A stretch of DNA of 64,000 bases, from contig NZ_JASJOF010000001.1 in the NCBI RefSeq assembly GCF_030163795.1, positions 434,001 through 498,000 on the forward strand, given 5' to 3'. The first letter of the stretch is position 1; each line of letters opens with the position of its first letter. Under the pieces are notes generated by a model. It searched no databases. It was not told where the DNA came from and worked only from the letters and a program-made list of their open reading frames with translations. The position numbers and the translations under genes are program-made. Shown one piece after another: positions 16,125 to 25,520 of the stretch. The stretch comes from Roseicyclus marinus (GTDB lineage: Bacteria; Pseudomonadota; Alphaproteobacteria; Rhodobacterales; Rhodobacteraceae).

Positions 16125-17861
16125 TCATTCGGCGGGGATCTGGCCCGCCTCCTCCATCTGCTGATCGCCGCCGCCGCAAGCTTTCATGCTTCCTTGCGCT
16201 ACCGCTTCGCTGCTTGAGCGCGATTTTTCTTCCTGCGCTACCGCTTCGCTGCTTGAGCGCGTGTTGGCCTTCACCTCCGCTCCGTTGGGCATCTTGAAGC
16301 CCGCGTTGCGCGACAGCTTCGCCGCCCGCTTCTGTGCCGCGATATCCTGCTTGGACTGCCAATCCTCCATCTGTGCAGGCGCGATCGTCCGCGTCCGGTC
16401 GAAGTTGAAGTTCAGCTTGCCCTTGGATTGCGGCCCCCAGTAATCCACCTTGCCCAGATCATAGAACTGCCGCGCGAAACCGGCCTTCAGGAACGCCTTG
16501 AGGCACCCCAGCAGATACCGCCGCCGATAGCCCGTGCCGCGCCACGGGTAATGGAACAGCGCCTTTTTCGAATAGAACCGCCGGTAATTATTCATCACCC
16601 GGTCGAGCAACTCGTCGCGGTCCATCGCTTCGGGCTTCATGATGGGCGTGACGAAATTGTATTTCGAGAAATCGAAAATCTCGACCTTGTCGCCTAGCTC
16701 TTGATACAGCGGCGTGAACGGCCAGGGCGTATACATCGCCCAATTCGCCAGGTCAGGCTGCCAGTCCCAGGCCATGCGATAGGTCTCTTCCAGCGTCTCG
16801 GGCGTCTCGTTGTCGAGCCCCACGATGAACTGCGCCTCGGTGAAAATATCGGCCTCCCGCAACAGCCGGATCGCCTCCTTGTTCTCCTCGACTTTGGTTT
16901 CCTTGTTGAACTGGTCGAGCTTCAGCTGCGCCGCCGCCTCCGTCCCGAGCGAGATATGCACCAACCCCGCCGAGCGGTAGAATTTCAGCAGATCGCGGTC
17001 GCGGTAGATATCCGTCACCCGCGTGTTGATCCCCCATTGCACCCGGCGCGGCAGATCGCGCCTGATCAATTCCTCGCAGAACTGGATGAACTTGCGCCGG
17101 TTGATCGTCGGTTCCTCGTCGGCAAGGATGAAGAACCCCACACCGTGCTCGTTCACGAGCTTTTCGATCTCGTCCACCACCTTGATCGGGTCGCGCACCC
17201 GGTAGTCGCGCCAGAATTTCCATTGCGAACAGAAGGAACAGGTAAAGGGACAGCCGCGCGCCATGTTGGGGATCGCGACCTTCACGCCCAGCGGCACGTA
17301 GATGTACTGGTCCCATTTCAGAAGCGACCAATCGGGCGTGATCGCGTCCAGATCCTTGACCGTGGAGGCCGCGGGCGTCGCCACGATCTCGTCGCCGTCG
17401 CGATAGGCGATGCCCTTGATCGCCCCGCGCTGATCGGGCCACAGCCCCTGGTGATAGGCCCGGATCAGTTCGACGATGATCTCCTCGCCCTCGCCGCGCA
17501 CGATCACGTCGACCTGTGGCGCCTCGGACAGAACCTGCTTGTACATGAAGGTCGCGTGGATGCCGCCCAGAATGCGCAGCGCGTTCGGGACCACTTCCTT
17601 GGCGATTTGCAGCGTTTCCTCGGCTACATAGATCGACGGCGTGATCGCGGTCGTGCCCACGACATCGGGCTGGATCTCGGCCAGCTTGACCCGCAACTCC
17701 TCGGGGCTGACATGATCGGTCATCGCGTCGATGAAATGGATATCGGTAAAGCCCGCCGTCTTCAGCGCCCCCGCGATATAGGCGACCCAAGCGGGCGGCC
17801 AGTTGCCCGCGATTTCGGCCCCTCCCGAATGATAGTTGGGATGGATGAGACAGATTCGCAT
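16125..17861 (-). CDS. bchE: Anaerobic Mg-protoporphyrin IX monomethyl ester cyclase BchE
   Basis: A 578-residue B12-dependent radical-SAM enzyme that forms the isocyclic E ring of bacteriochlorophyll without oxygen. An N-terminal cobalamin-binding Rossmann region (about 1-150, with [10 protein letters not shown]) is followed by the 4Fe-4S motif C204-x3-C208-x2-C211 in [18 protein letters not shown]. The C-terminal part continues the radical-SAM barrel and a family-specific tail. The last 44 residues are odd: RSSSEAVAQ occurs twice (about 535-543 and 548-556), coded by a 28-base direct repeat, so the tail looks expanded by a repeat element. Ribosome binding site GGGAG lies upstream of the ATG. 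A PpsR-type and an FnrL-type box lie 42-67 bases upstream. Confidence 0.96.
   Translation of the reverse strand: MRICLIHPNYHSGGAEIAGNWPPAWVAYIAGALKTAGFTDIHFIDAMTDHVSPEELRVKLAEIQPDVVGTTAITPSIYVAEETLQIAKEVVPNALRILGGIHATFMYKQVLSEAPQVDVIVRGEGEEIIVELIRAYHQGLWPDQRGAIKGIAYRDGDEIVATPAASTVKDLDAITPDWSLLKWDQYIYVPLGVKVAIPNMARGCPFTCSFCSQWKFWRDYRVRDPIKVVDEIEKLVNEHGVGFFILADEEPTINRRKFIQFCEELIRRDLPRRVQWGINTRVTDIYRDRDLLKFYRSAGLVHISLGTEAAAQLKLDQFNKETKVEENKEAIRLLREADIFTEAQFIVGLDNETPETLEETYRMAWDWQPDLANWAMYTPWPFTPLYQELGDKVEIFDFSKYNFVTPIMKPEAMDRDELLDRVMNNYRRFYSKKALFHYPWRGTGYRRRYLLGCLKAFLKAGFARQFYDLGKVDYWGPQSKGKLNFNFDRTRTIAPAQMEDWQSKQDIAAQKRAAKLSRNAGFKMPNGAEVKANTRSSSEAVAQEEKSRSSSEAVAQGSMKACGGGDQQMEEAGQIPAE
16195..16261. 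repeat. In-frame 28-base direct repeat within bchE
   Basis: The same 28-base unit, beginning TGCGCTACCGCTTCGCTGCT on the plus strand, occurs at 16195-16222 and 16234-16261 with a period of 39 bases (13 codons), so the bchE frame is kept. The unit starts GCGCT and ends AGCGC, giving short terminal inverted repeats like those of mobile palindromic elements. Confidence 0.85.
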
Positions 17862-17877
17862 GGCCGCACTCCCGATA

Positions 17878-17895
17878 TGTCAGGAAATTTGACCA
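17878..17895 (-). promoter_or_regulatory. Possible second, degenerate PpsR/CrtJ site before bchE
   Basis: TGTCAGGAAATTTGACCA resembles TGT-N12-ACA but ends CCA instead of ACA. Its centre is 25 bases from the perfect site at 17903-17920. PpsR sites often occur in pairs, which is the main reason to note it. Confidence 0.35.
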
Positions 17896-17902
17896 CAAAA
17901 AC

Positions 17903-17920
17903 TGTCAATCTAAATTGACA
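17903..17920 (-). promoter_or_regulatory. PpsR/CrtJ-type operator of bchE
   Basis: TGTCAATCTAAATTGACA is a perfect TGT-N12-ACA box with TGTCAA/TTGACA arms, the known binding consensus of the light- and oxygen-responsive repressor PpsR (CrtJ), which represses bch, crt and puc genes under aerobic conditions. It lies 42 bases upstream of the bchE start. Confidence 0.75.
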
Positions 17921-17928
17921 CAGATCAA
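17915..17928 (-). promoter_or_regulatory. FnrL-type anaerobic activator box
   Basis: TTGACACAGATCAA fits the FNR/FnrL consensus TTGA-N6-TCAA exactly. It overlaps the PpsR-type site by 6 bases. FnrL activation of bchE under low oxygen is known in Rhodobacter, so the position upstream of bchE is meaningful. It could also serve the divergent cfa gene. Confidence 0.7.
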
Positions 17929-18031
17929 GCGCGCATCCATCGCCCGCGCCCCCGGTTTTTTTTACGCCGCCTTTGCGGTAAACTTCATCCCTCAGGTTTC
18001 GGCAGGTCACAAGCGCGAGGGGGAAAACGCG

Positions 18032-19258
18032 ATGTGGGACCGGGTTCTTGACCGTATGCTGCGCCAATTCTTCGTGACCGGCGCTTTGGACATGATCTAT
18101 CCCGACGGCACATGCCGCCGCTACGGGCCGGGGCAGGGGCCGGCACTTCGGCTTACCCTGACCGATCCCGCCCTGCCACGGCGGCTGGTCCTGTCCACCG
18201 AATTGGCCCTTGGCGAGGCTTACATGGACGGCACCCTCCTGATCGACGGGGATGATCTGGACGGCTTTTTCACACTCGTCTCGACCAATGCCGCGCAAAG
18301 CGATGCATCATGGCGGCGCTGGGCGCTGCGGTTGCGGCGGGCGAAACGGCTCATCGACCAGTACAATCCCGCCCATCGCGCGCGCGTGAACGTTGCGCAT
18401 CACTACGACCTCTCTGGCGATCTCTACGATCTCTTCCTCGATGCCGACCGGCAATATTCCTGCGCCTATTTCACGCGTCCCGACATGACGCTCGAACAGG
18501 CGCAGGCGGCCAAGAAACACCATATCGCGGCCAAGCTCTGTCTCTCCCCGGGCATGGAAGTGTTCGAGATCGGCTGCGGCTGGGGCGGCATGGCGCTGAC
18601 GCTTGCGCAAGATTACGGGGTGCGTGTGCTGGGCGTGACGCTCTCGACCGAACAGCACAAGATCGCGACAGAGCGCGCCGCCCGCGCGGGCCTGTCCGAC
18701 CGGGTGAGTTTCGAACTGCGGGATTACCGGTCAGTCCGGGGGCAGTTCGACCGGATCGTTTCCATCGGCATGTTCGAACATGTGGGCGTGCCGCATTACC
18801 GCGAATATTTCGACACTGTCCGCGACAGGCTGCGCCCCGACGGCGTCGCGCTGGTCCATACCATCGGGCGTATCGCGCCGCCCGGCGCCACAAGCCCGTG
18901 GATCACGAAATACATCTTTCCCGGCGGCTATGTGCCCGCCCTGTCCGAGATGTCCTCGGCGGTCGAGGATGTCGGCCTCTACCCCACCGATCTGGAGGTC
19001 TGGCGGCTGCACTATGCTCAAACGCTTCGCCATTGGCATGACCGCTTTTTGACCAATCAGGATCGCGCCCGCGCGCTCTACGACGACCGCTTCTGCCGGA
19101 TGTGGCGCTATTATCTGAAGGCCTCCGAACACACGTTCCGCCACAACCGGCAGGCCGTGTTCCAGATGCAGATCGCCCATCGCCCCGATGCGGTGCCGCT
19201 GACGCGCGACTATCTCTACCCCGCAAAACCATCCCGCCAGCTCCGCGCCGCCGAGTAG
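18032..19258 (+). CDS. cfa: Cyclopropane-fatty-acyl-phospholipid synthase family methyltransferase
   Basis: A 408-residue SAM-dependent enzyme that adds a methylene bridge to unsaturated membrane phospholipid acyl chains. The N-terminal lipid-binding part (about 1-120) precedes the methyltransferase domain with the SAM motif VFEIGCGWGGMALTLA (near residue 175). It also has the family features HYDLSGDLYDLFLD, QYSCAYF and SIGMFEHVG and the late TKYIFPGGYVPALSEM. The start ATG at 18032 follows a weak purine-rich GGGGGAAAA. It is divergent from bchE and shares the intergenic region with its regulatory boxes. Confidence 0.9.
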   Translation: MWDRVLDRMLRQFFVTGALDMIYPDGTCRRYGPGQGPALRLTLTDPALPRRLVLSTELALGEAYMDGTLLIDGDDLDGFFTLVSTNAAQSDASWRRWALRLRRAKRLIDQYNPAHRARVNVAHHYDLSGDLYDLFLDADRQYSCAYFTRPDMTLEQAQAAKKHHIAAKLCLSPGMEVFEIGCGWGGMALTLAQDYGVRVLGVTLSTEQHKIATERAARAGLSDRVSFELRDYRSVRGQFDRIVSIGMFEHVGVPHYREYFDTVRDRLRPDGVALVHTIGRIAPPGATSPWITKYIFPGGYVPALSEMSSAVEDVGLYPTDLEVWRLHYAQTLRHWHDRFLTNQDRARALYDDRFCRMWRYYLKASEHTFRHNRQAVFQMQIAHRPDAVPLTRDYLYPAKPSRQLRAAE

Positions 19259-19306
19259 TCTGCGGCTTGCAAGATGCACCCCTTGCCGTCCGCGCCCATT
19301 CGCACC

Positions 19307-19334
19307 TTGCGCCCGGTCCGTCCCTGTCTATAAC
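19307..19334 (+). promoter_or_regulatory. Candidate sigma-70 promoter of carB
   Basis: TTGCGC (19307-19312) and TATAAC (19329-19334) are separated by 16 bases and lie 35 bases before the carB ATG. Confidence 0.45.
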
Positions 19335-19369
19335 GCAGGCAATTTGCGCCAAGCCGCCCGGGGGTCGAG

Positions 19370-22300
19370 ATGCCTAAGAGAACCGATATCCAGTCGATCA
19401 TGATCATCGGTGCCGGGCCCATCGTCATCGGGCAGGCCTGCGAATTCGACTATTCCGGTGCTCAGGCCTGCAAGGCGCTGCGCGAGGAAGGTTACAGGGT
19501 CATCCTCGTCAATTCGAACCCCGCGACGATCATGACCGACCCGGGGCTGGCCGATGCCACCTACATCGAACCCATCACCCCCGAGGTCGTGGCCCGCATC
19601 ATCGAAAAGGAACGCCCCGACGCGCTTTTGCCGACGATGGGCGGTCAGACCGGCCTGAACACGTCCCTTGCGCTCGAGGAAATGGGTGTCCTCGAGAAAT
19701 TCGGGGTCGAGATGATCGGCGCCAAGCGCCATGCCATCGAAATGGCCGAGGACCGCAAACTTTTCCGCGAGGCGATGGACCGGATCGGGCTGGAAAACCC
19801 CAAGGCCACGATCATCTCCGCGCCCAAGCTGGCAAACGGCAAATACGACATCAAGGCCGGCCTCCAGATGGCCATCGACGCCATCGAATACGTGGGCCTT
19901 CCTGCCATCATCCGCCCCGCCTTCACCCTCGGCGGCACCGGCGGGGGCGTGGCCTACAACCGCGAGGAATACGAATATTACTGCCGCACCGGCATGGAAG
20001 CCTCGCCCGTGGCCCAGATCCTCGTGGACGAGTCGCTTCTGGGCTGGAAGGAATACGAGATGGAGGTTGTCCGCGACAAGGCGGACAATGCGATCATCGT
20101 CTGCTCCATTGAAAACGTCGATCCGATGGGCGTGCACACGGGCGACAGCATCACTGTCGCCCCCGCGCTGACGCTGACCGACAAGGAATACCAGATCATG
20201 CGCAACGGCTCCATCGCCGTCCTGCGCGAGATCGGCGTGGAAACCGGCGGCTCCAACGTGCAATGGGCGGTGAACCCCGCCGATGGCCGCATGGTCGTGA
20301 TCGAGATGAACCCCCGCGTCTCCCGCTCCTCGGCGCTGGCCTCCAAGGCCACGGGTTTCCCCATCGCGAAAATCGCCGCGAAACTCGCCGTGGGCTACAC
20401 GCTCGACGAGTTGGACAACGACATCACCAAGGTCACGCCCGCCAGCTTCGAGCCGACCATCGACTATGTCGTCACGAAAATCCCCCGCTTCGCCTTCGAG
20501 AAATTCCCCGGCTCCGAACCGACGCTCACCACCGCCATGAAATCCGTGGGCGAGGCGATGGCCATCGGCCGCACCTTCCACGAAAGCGTGCAAAAGGCGC
20601 TGGCCAGCCTTGAAACCGGCCTTACCGGCTTTGACGAGATCGAGATCCCCGGCGCCCCAGATCAGGCCGCGATCATCAAGGCCCTGTCGCGCCAGACCCC
20701 CGACCGCATCCGCATCATCGCGCAGGCCATGCGCCACGGGCTGTCCGACGACACGATCCACCATGTCACCAAATTCGACCCGTGGTTCCTGTCGCGCATC
20801 CGCGAAATCGTCGAGACCGAGGCCCGCATCCGCCGCGACGGCCTGCCCGTGACCGAGGAAGGCCTGCGCGCGCTCAAGATGATGGGCTTCACCGACGCCC
20901 GCCTTGCGAAACTGACCGGCCGCGAGGAAAGCAACATCCGCCGCGCGCGCCTCAACCTCGGCGTCACCGCGCAGTTCAAGCGCATCGACACCTGCGCCGC
21001 CGAATTCGAGGCGCAGACGCCCTACATGTATTCCACCTACGAACACCCCACCATGGGCGAGCCGGAATGCGAGGCGCGCCCCTCCGACCGCAAGAAGGTG
21101 GTCATTCTCGGCGGCGGCCCCAACCGGATCGGGCAGGGGATCGAATTCGACTATTGCTGCTGCCACGCCTGCTATGCGCTGTCGGATGTCGGCTACGAGA
21201 CCATCATGGTCAATTGCAACCCCGAGACGGTCAGCACGGACTATGACACCTCGGATCGCCTCTATTTCGAACCGCTCACCTTCGAACATGTGATGGAAAT
21301 CCTCCGCGTCGAACAAGCGCGCGGCACGCTACATGGCGTGATCGTCCAGTTCGGCGGCCAGACGCCTCTCAAGCTCGCCAATGCGCTCCATGATGCGGGC
21401 ATCCCGATCCTCGGCACCACGCCCGACGCCATCGACCTCGCCGAAGACCGCGAACGTTTCCAGCAGCTCGTGCAGCGCCTCGGCCTGAAACAGCCCGAAA
21501 ACGCCATCGCCACCACAGATGCCCAAGCCAAGGCCGCGGCCGAGGCGCTGGGCTATCCGCTCGTGATCCGGCCCTCCTACGTCCTTGGCGGCCGCGCGAT
21601 GGAAATCGTGCGCGACACCGCCCAGCTCGATCGTTACATCCGCGAGGCGGTGGTGGTTTCGGGCGACAGCCCGGTCCTCCTCGACAGCTATCTCGACGGC
21701 GCGGTCGAGGTCGATGTCGACGCGCTCTGCGACGGCACCGATGTCCATGTCGCGGGCATCATGCAGCACATCGAGGAAGCGGGCGTCCATTCCGGCGACA
21801 GCGCCTGTTCGCTCCCGCCCCACACCCTCAGCGACGCGATCCAGGCCGAGATCATCCGCCAGACCGAGGCGCTCGCCCATGCCCTCAATGTCGTGGGCCT
21901 GATGAACGTGCAATTCGCGGTCAAGGATGACGAGATCTACCTGATCGAGGTGAACCCCCGCGCCTCCCGCACCGTGCCCTTCGTGGCCAAGGCCACCGAT
22001 TCAGCCATCGCCTCCATCGCCGCGCGGCTGATGGCGGGCGAGAAGCTGTCGGCCTTCCCCGTGGCCGAGCCGCATACCCCCGTGGATGACGCGACGCCCA
22101 TCATCCCCGGCGATCCCATGTCGCTCGCCTCCTACCGCACGCCGTGGTTCTCGGTGAAAGAGGCCGTGATGCCCTTCGGCCGTTTCCCCGGCGTCGACAC
22201 GCTGCTCGGCCCCGAGATGCGCTCGACCGGTGAGGTCATGGGCTGGGACCGCACCTTCCCCCGCGCCTTCCTCAAGGCGCAGCTGGGCGCAGGCACAAGG

Positions 22301-22699
22301 CTCCCCGAGGAAGGGACCGTCTTCGTCTCGATCAAGGATGCTGACAAGGGCCCGCTCCTGATCGAGGCGGCGGAAATCCTGCGGTCTTTGGGCTTCTCGC
22401 TTCTGGCCACACGCGGCACGGCCGATTTCCTCGGCCAGCACGGCATCCCCTCCGACGTGGTCAACAAGGCCTACGAGGGCGGACGCTCCATCGTCGACAT
22501 CATCAAGGATGGCGGGGTGCAGCTGGTGCTCAACACGACCGAAGGCGCGCAGGCGGTGGAAGACAGCCGCTCTATGCGCGCGGTGACGCTCGCCGACAAG
22601 ATCCCCTATTTCACGACGCTCGCCGCCAGCCATGCCGCGGCGCAGGCGATGCGCGCGAGTCGGGAAGGGGAGCTGGGGGTTCGGTCGCTGCAGGCGTGA
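19370..22699 (+). CDS. carB: Carbamoyl-phosphate synthase large subunit
   Basis: A 1109-residue enzyme that makes carbamoyl phosphate from bicarbonate, ammonia (delivered by CarA) and two ATP, feeding arginine and pyrimidine synthesis. Two homologous halves are visible: the carboxyphosphate domain begins [22 protein letters not shown], and the carbamate domain begins [19 protein letters not shown] near residue 580. Each is followed by an ATP-grasp fold ([14 protein letters not shown] and [13 protein letters not shown], and the paired [20 protein letters not shown] and [20 protein letters not shown]). The last 150 residues form the allosteric MGS-like domain. It is longer than E. coli CarB (1073) because of an insertion in the first half. 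carA is not in the window. Confidence 0.97.
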   Translation: MPKRTDIQSIMIIGAGPIVIGQACEFDYSGAQACKALREEGYRVILVNSNPATIMTDPGLADATYIEPITPEVVARIIEKERPDALLPTMGGQTGLNTSLALEEMGVLEKFGVEMIGAKRHAIEMAEDRKLFREAMDRIGLENPKATIISAPKLANGKYDIKAGLQMAIDAIEYVGLPAIIRPAFTLGGTGGGVAYNREEYEYYCRTGMEASPVAQILVDESLLGWKEYEMEVVRDKADNAIIVCSIENVDPMGVHTGDSITVAPALTLTDKEYQIMRNGSIAVLREIGVETGGSNVQWAVNPADGRMVVIEMNPRVSRSSALASKATGFPIAKIAAKLAVGYTLDELDNDITKVTPASFEPTIDYVVTKIPRFAFEKFPGSEPTLTTAMKSVGEAMAIGRTFHESVQKALASLETGLTGFDEIEIPGAPDQAAIIKALSRQTPDRIRIIAQAMRHGLSDDTIHHVTKFDPWFLSRIREIVETEARIRRDGLPVTEEGLRALKMMGFTDARLAKLTGREESNIRRARLNLGVTAQFKRIDTCAAEFEAQTPYMYSTYEHPTMGEPECEARPSDRKKVVILGGGPNRIGQGIEFDYCCCHACYALSDVGYETIMVNCNPETVSTDYDTSDRLYFEPLTFEHVMEILRVEQARGTLHGVIVQFGGQTPLKLANALHDAGIPILGTTPDAIDLAEDRERFQQLVQRLGLKQPENAIATTDAQAKAAAEALGYPLVIRPSYVLGGRAMEIVRDTAQLDRYIREAVVVSGDSPVLLDSYLDGAVEVDVDALCDGTDVHVAGIMQHIEEAGVHSGDSACSLPPHTLSDAIQAEIIRQTEALAHALNVVGLMNVQFAVKDDEIYLIEVNPRASRTVPFVAKATDSAIASIAARLMAGEKLSAFPVAEPHTPVDDATPIIPGDPMSLASYRTPWFSVKEAVMPFGRFPGVDTLLGPEMRSTGEVMGWDRTFPRAFLKAQLGAGTRLPEEGTVFVSIKDADKGPLLIEAAEILRSLGFSLLATRGTADFLGQHGIPSDVVNKAYEGGRSIVDIIKDGGVQLVLNTTEGAQAVEDSRSMRAVTLADKIPYFTTLAASHAAAQAMRASREGELGVRSLQA

Positions 22700-22712
22700 C
22701 GCCCGCCGCGAT

Positions 22713-22738
22713 GTAGGGTGCGCCTTCAGGCGCACCAC
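22713..22738. repeat. GTAGG-type palindromic repeat (copy 1)
   Basis: GTAGGGTGCGCC-TTCA-GGCGCACC forms an 8-bp perfect stem (GGTGCGCC/GGCGCACC) with loop TTCA, 14 bases after the carB stop. It is one of a family of GTAGG-led palindromes in this window. Confidence 0.8.
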
Positions 22739-22794
22739 CCGTCTCTTACCCGACCTGCGGCAGGTTCGCCGGAAGGCACACCTTGGCCACGCCG

Positions 22795-22819
22795 GTAGGG
22801 TGGGTGAAAACCACCACCC
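22795..22819. repeat. GTAGG-type palindromic repeat (copy 2)
   Basis: GTAGGGTGGGTGAAAACC followed by ACCACCC; the stem GGTGG/CCACC encloses GTGAAAA. It is a diverged relative of the copies at 59972-60029. Confidence 0.7.
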
Positions 22820-22902
22820 GGCACCTCAACCAACGCGCGTTTTGTGCACCTAAAGGCGCACCGTGCCATACCCCGTCGGGTGGGTTTCCACCCCTTCACC
22901 CC

Positions 22903-22924
22903 GTAGGCCGGGCTTCAGCCCGGC
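22903..22924. repeat. GTAGG-type palindromic repeat (copy 3)
   Basis: GTAG is followed by GCCGGGC-TTCA-GCCCGGC, a 7-bp perfect stem with the same TTCA loop as copy 1. The whole 22700-22981 stretch carries repeats and no gene that I can support. Confidence 0.75.
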
Positions 22925-22981
22925 GCCCGAGCGACCTTCACAAGCGCCGCAAACAGAGAGGAGGCGCAATTGTGAGCGTGC

Positions 22982-23296
22982 TTACTCTGTTGTTTCGTCG
23001 CAAAGCATCATGTCGTCGGAGCTTCCGAAGGGCTCGCAATTCAGTCCACACTCGTACAAGCCATTGGTCGCGCCCAGTTGCAGCAGATAGCTTCGGGCAG
23101 CCATCCGACATTCTTCAAGCGTGTCATATTCATCAAGATGGACGTGGCTGAGCAGGCTGGGAGCTTCTGGATAGACCGTAGCCAGCCAACGATCTGGTAT
23201 TAGCAACGTCCAAACCGCAGCCGCTACAACCGCCACGAGAAGAAGCCATGACGCTCCCCTCACCCCGGCCACCCCTCCAGAAACTGTACCGCGCAT
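22982..23296 (-). CDS. Small single-span membrane protein with periplasmic cysteines
   Basis: A 104-residue protein with one N-terminal membrane segment (SWLLLVAVVAAAVWTLLIP, about 16-34) and a C-terminal periplasmic part. That part carries LEECRMAARSYLLQLGA and NGLYECGLNCEP plus a late MLCDE, i.e. four cysteines that could form two disulfides. Base composition is less GC-rich than its neighbours, and the gene is isolated among repeats, so it may be acquired. I do not recognise a named family. Confidence 0.52.
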   Translation of the reverse strand: MRGTVSGGVAGVRGASWLLLVAVVAAAVWTLLIPDRWLATVYPEAPSLLSHVHLDEYDTLEECRMAARSYLLQLGATNGLYECGLNCEPFGSSDDMMLCDETTE

Positions 23297-23352
23297 ACCG
23301 CATCCACACCTTTACGGCACTCGACAAAAAAAGTGGCGGTACCCATCGTCTA

Positions 23353-23530
23353 GGCCTTTTCCACCTGTGCTGGGGCGATGACCTGGTTCAGTGATACGCC
23401 GTCCCATGCCGCGAAATCCCCTCCCGCGTATTGGAGTGATGGAGTAAGTCTCAATGTGAACCTCGCCGTGGTGTCGCTTTTCCATGCTCGCCACCCAAAC
23501 TCCAGCACGTTTGTAGCTATCTGGCAACGC
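23353..23530 (-). pseudogene. Possible gene remnant
   Basis: A minus-strand frame reads LRCQIATNVLEFGWRAWKSD, then TTARFTLRLTPSLQYAGG and ends in VIAPAQVEKA before a stop at 23350. The composition looks protein-like (alternating beta pattern, low GC for this genome), but there is no convincing start codon or ribosome binding site. The upstream part of the frame turns into Arg/Gly-rich antisense of the BrnA-like gene. It may be the 3' end of a lost gene or chance. Confidence 0.25.
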
Positions 23531-23533
23531 AAC

Positions 23534-23941
23534 TCACTCCCCCAACCGCGCCTTCCGTTCCGCGCTTTCCCGCGCCGTGTCGCCCCAGTCCGGCATCGGC
23601 ATCCGCCCCGTCGCATTCTCCCTAAACGGTTCGATCGTCGCATCCCCGTGCAACAGCCCCGACAGTTTCGCATGCATGAAGGCGCGCAGCACGTCGTTCA
23701 TCCGGGGCTGATAGCCCGGACCCATCGACTTGAACCATTTCACCACATCCGCGTCGAAGCGGACGGTCAGCTGCACCTTGGCGCTGTCCCGCCGGTCCGC
23801 GATCTCGTGCCAGTCGGGCGGGATGCGTTGGTCGACCCAGATGCGTGAATGCATGTCCCATTCGAAGCGGCGCATCGCGTCGACCAGGTAATAGTGATGC
23901 TCCCGCTCGCGCGCGGTCAGACGTTTGTCGGTGTCGATCAT
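23534..23941 (-). CDS. BrnA antitoxin family protein without a BrnT partner
   Basis: A 135-residue protein. Residues about 55-105 (AKVQLTVRFDADVVKWFKSM, then YQPRMNDVLRAFMHA) match the BrnA antitoxin family, which has a C-terminal ribbon-helix-helix DNA-binding fold normally paired with the BrnT ribonuclease. No BrnT-like gene lies on either side. The N-terminal 50 residues (RLTAREREHHYYLVDAMRRF) and the C-terminal tail (GRMPMPDWGDTARESAERKA) extend beyond canonical BrnA (about 80-100 residues). It may therefore be an independent RHH regulator. Start at 23941 is preceded by a G-rich tract. Confidence 0.7.
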   Translation of the reverse strand: MIDTDKRLTAREREHHYYLVDAMRRFEWDMHSRIWVDQRIPPDWHEIADRRDSAKVQLTVRFDADVVKWFKSMGPGYQPRMNDVLRAFMHAKLSGLLHGDATIEPFRENATGRMPMPDWGDTARESAERKARLGE

Positions 23942-23989
23942 GGGCCCCCCCAAATCCGGTCCATGGGGGCAGCGTCCGACAAATCGGTT

Positions 23990-24040
23990 AAAAATCGCTG
24001 TAGGGCGGCTGTAGCTACGGATGCGCTACAGCTCCCCTAC
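23990..24040 (-). terminator. Hairpin terminator after proS
   Basis: On the minus strand a two-part stem (GTAGGG with CCCTAC, then GCTGTAGC with GCTACAGC; 24000-24005/24035-24040 and 24008-24015/24025-24032) with a 9-base loop is followed by five T. It lies 36 bases past the proS stop. Confidence 0.65.
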
Positions 24041-24075
24041 GGGATCACGCCGGAAACCCTACTGGGGGTTCGACC

Positions 24076-25416
24076 CTACCTATGGGGCGCGTAAATCTCC
24101 GCCACCCGCGCCACGGCGGCCTCGGGCGACAGCTCCTCGCTCTCGCCCGTCTTGCGGCTGGTCAGTTCGACCACACCCGCCCCCAGACCGCGCGGGCCGA
24201 CCGTGATCCGCCAGGGCAGACCGATCAGATCCATGGTCGCGAATTTCGCTCCGGCCCGCTCGGCGCGGTCGTCGTAAAGCGGTTCCAACCCCTTGGCGGT
24301 CAACGCTTTATAGAGATCTTCGCAGGCTCCGTCGCAGGCCGCGTCGCCCTGTTTGAGGTTCACGATCGCGACATGGAAGGGCGTCACCCCCTCGGGCCAG
24401 ATGATGCCCTTGTCGTCATGGCTGGCCTCGATGATCGCGCCCACGAGGCGGCTCACGCCGATCCCGTGCGAGCCCATGTGCACGGGCACCTTGCCACCTT
24501 GGCCGTCGTCGACCGTGGCGCCCATCGCGTCGGAATACTTGGTCCCGAAATAGAAGATCTGGCCGACCTCGATCCCGCGCGCAACCCGCTGACGTTCCTG
24601 CGGAATTTGTGCGAAAACCTCCGGATCGTGGGTCTCGTCGGTCCGCGCGTAACGGGATGTGAACTCTTCCAGGACAGACTGGCACTGTTCGACCGAATCG
24701 TAATCGATCGCCCGGTCGCCAAAGCGCAGATCGGTGATCTGGCTGTCGTAGAACACCTCGCTCTCGCCTGTTTCGGCGAGCACCAGGAATTCATGGGTGT
24801 CGTCGCCGCCGATGGGCCCGCTGTCCGCGCGCATCGGGATCGCCTGCAAGCCCATCCGCTCGTAGCTGCGCAGATAGCTCACCAGGTGGCGGTTATAGGC
24901 GTGAAGGGCGTCTTCCTTCGTCAAATCGAAGTTGTAGCCGTCCTTCATCAGGAACTCTCGGCCGCGCATCACGCCGAACCGCGGCCGCACCTCGTCGCGG
25001 AATTTCCACTGGATGTGATAGAGCGTCAGCGGCAAATCCTTGTAGCTTGCCACGTGGCTGCGGAAGATGTCGGTGATCATCTCCTCGTTCGTCGGACCGT
25101 AAAGCATGTCGCGGTCATGCCGGTCGCGGATACGCAGCATTTCGGGGCCATAGGCGTCGTAACGCCCGGATTCGCGCCACAATTCCGCCGATTGCAGCGT
25201 CGGCATCAGCATCGGGATATGGCCCGCGCGGATCTGTTCCTCATGTACGATCTGCTCGATGCGCTTGAGCACCTTGTAGCCAAGCGGCAGCCACGAATAG
25301 ATGCCGGCGCTGGCCTGCTTGATCATGCCGGCCCTGAGCATCAGGCGGTGGCTGACGATCTGCGCCTCGGACGGCGTTTCCTTGAGAACGGGCAGGAAAT
25401 AGCGGCTCAGACGCAT
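24076..25416 (-). CDS. proS: Prolyl-tRNA synthetase, short alphaproteobacterial form
   Basis: A 446-residue class II aminoacyl-tRNA synthetase that charges tRNA-Pro. Class II motif 1 is in the N-terminal part ([20 protein letters not shown]), the TNEE loop is in [11 protein letters not shown], motif 2 is [20 protein letters not shown], and motif 3 is near [15 protein letters not shown]. The anticodon-binding domain is C-terminal. E. coli ProS has about 570 residues with an editing insertion between motifs 2 and 3. Here that insertion is much reduced, as in other alphaproteobacteria, so Ala-tRNA-Pro editing must be done in trans. The ATG at 25416 is chosen because MRLSRYFLP is the conserved N-terminus. 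Confidence 0.96.
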   Translation of the reverse strand: MRLSRYFLPVLKETPSEAQIVSHRLMLRAGMIKQASAGIYSWLPLGYKVLKRIEQIVHEEQIRAGHIPMLMPTLQSAELWRESGRYDAYGPEMLRIRDRHDRDMLYGPTNEEMITDIFRSHVASYKDLPLTLYHIQWKFRDEVRPRFGVMRGREFLMKDGYNFDLTKEDALHAYNRHLVSYLRSYERMGLQAIPMRADSGPIGGDDTHEFLVLAETGESEVFYDSQITDLRFGDRAIDYDSVEQCQSVLEEFTSRYARTDETHDPEVFAQIPQERQRVARGIEVGQIFYFGTKYSDAMGATVDDGQGGKVPVHMGSHGIGVSRLVGAIIEASHDDKGIIWPEGVTPFHVAIVNLKQGDAACDGACEDLYKALTAKGLEPLYDDRAERAGAKFATMDLIGLPWRITVGPRGLGAGVVELTSRKTGESEELSPEAAVARVAEIYAPHR

Positions 25417-25520
25417 GGGAAACCTTTTGGTCAGATGTGTTGGGCGACGCATACGCCAAAGGGTTTCGCCTCACAAGGCGGCGATCCGGCATGGCAGGTT
25501 CGTCCCCCGCCTCTGTGCAC

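Noticed and set aside
19328-21316. 662-codon minus-strand frame over carB
   Set aside because: Shadow of carB; composition is Asp/His/Gly-rich and has no family features, while carB is complete on the plus strand.
22700-22981. Repeat cluster considered as a CRISPR array
   Set aside because: The units differ in sequence and spacing and each is a separate hairpin; there are no constant direct repeats with unique spacers and no cas genes.
23312-23527. 71-codon minus-strand frame
   Set aside because: No ribosome binding site, no hydrophobic or domain pattern, and it overlaps the better-looking remnant in another frame.
24040-24075. GGTTCGACCC-like motif suggesting a tRNA T-arm
   Set aside because: No acceptor stem, D-arm or anticodon arm can be built around it; it is within the proS 3' region with repeats.
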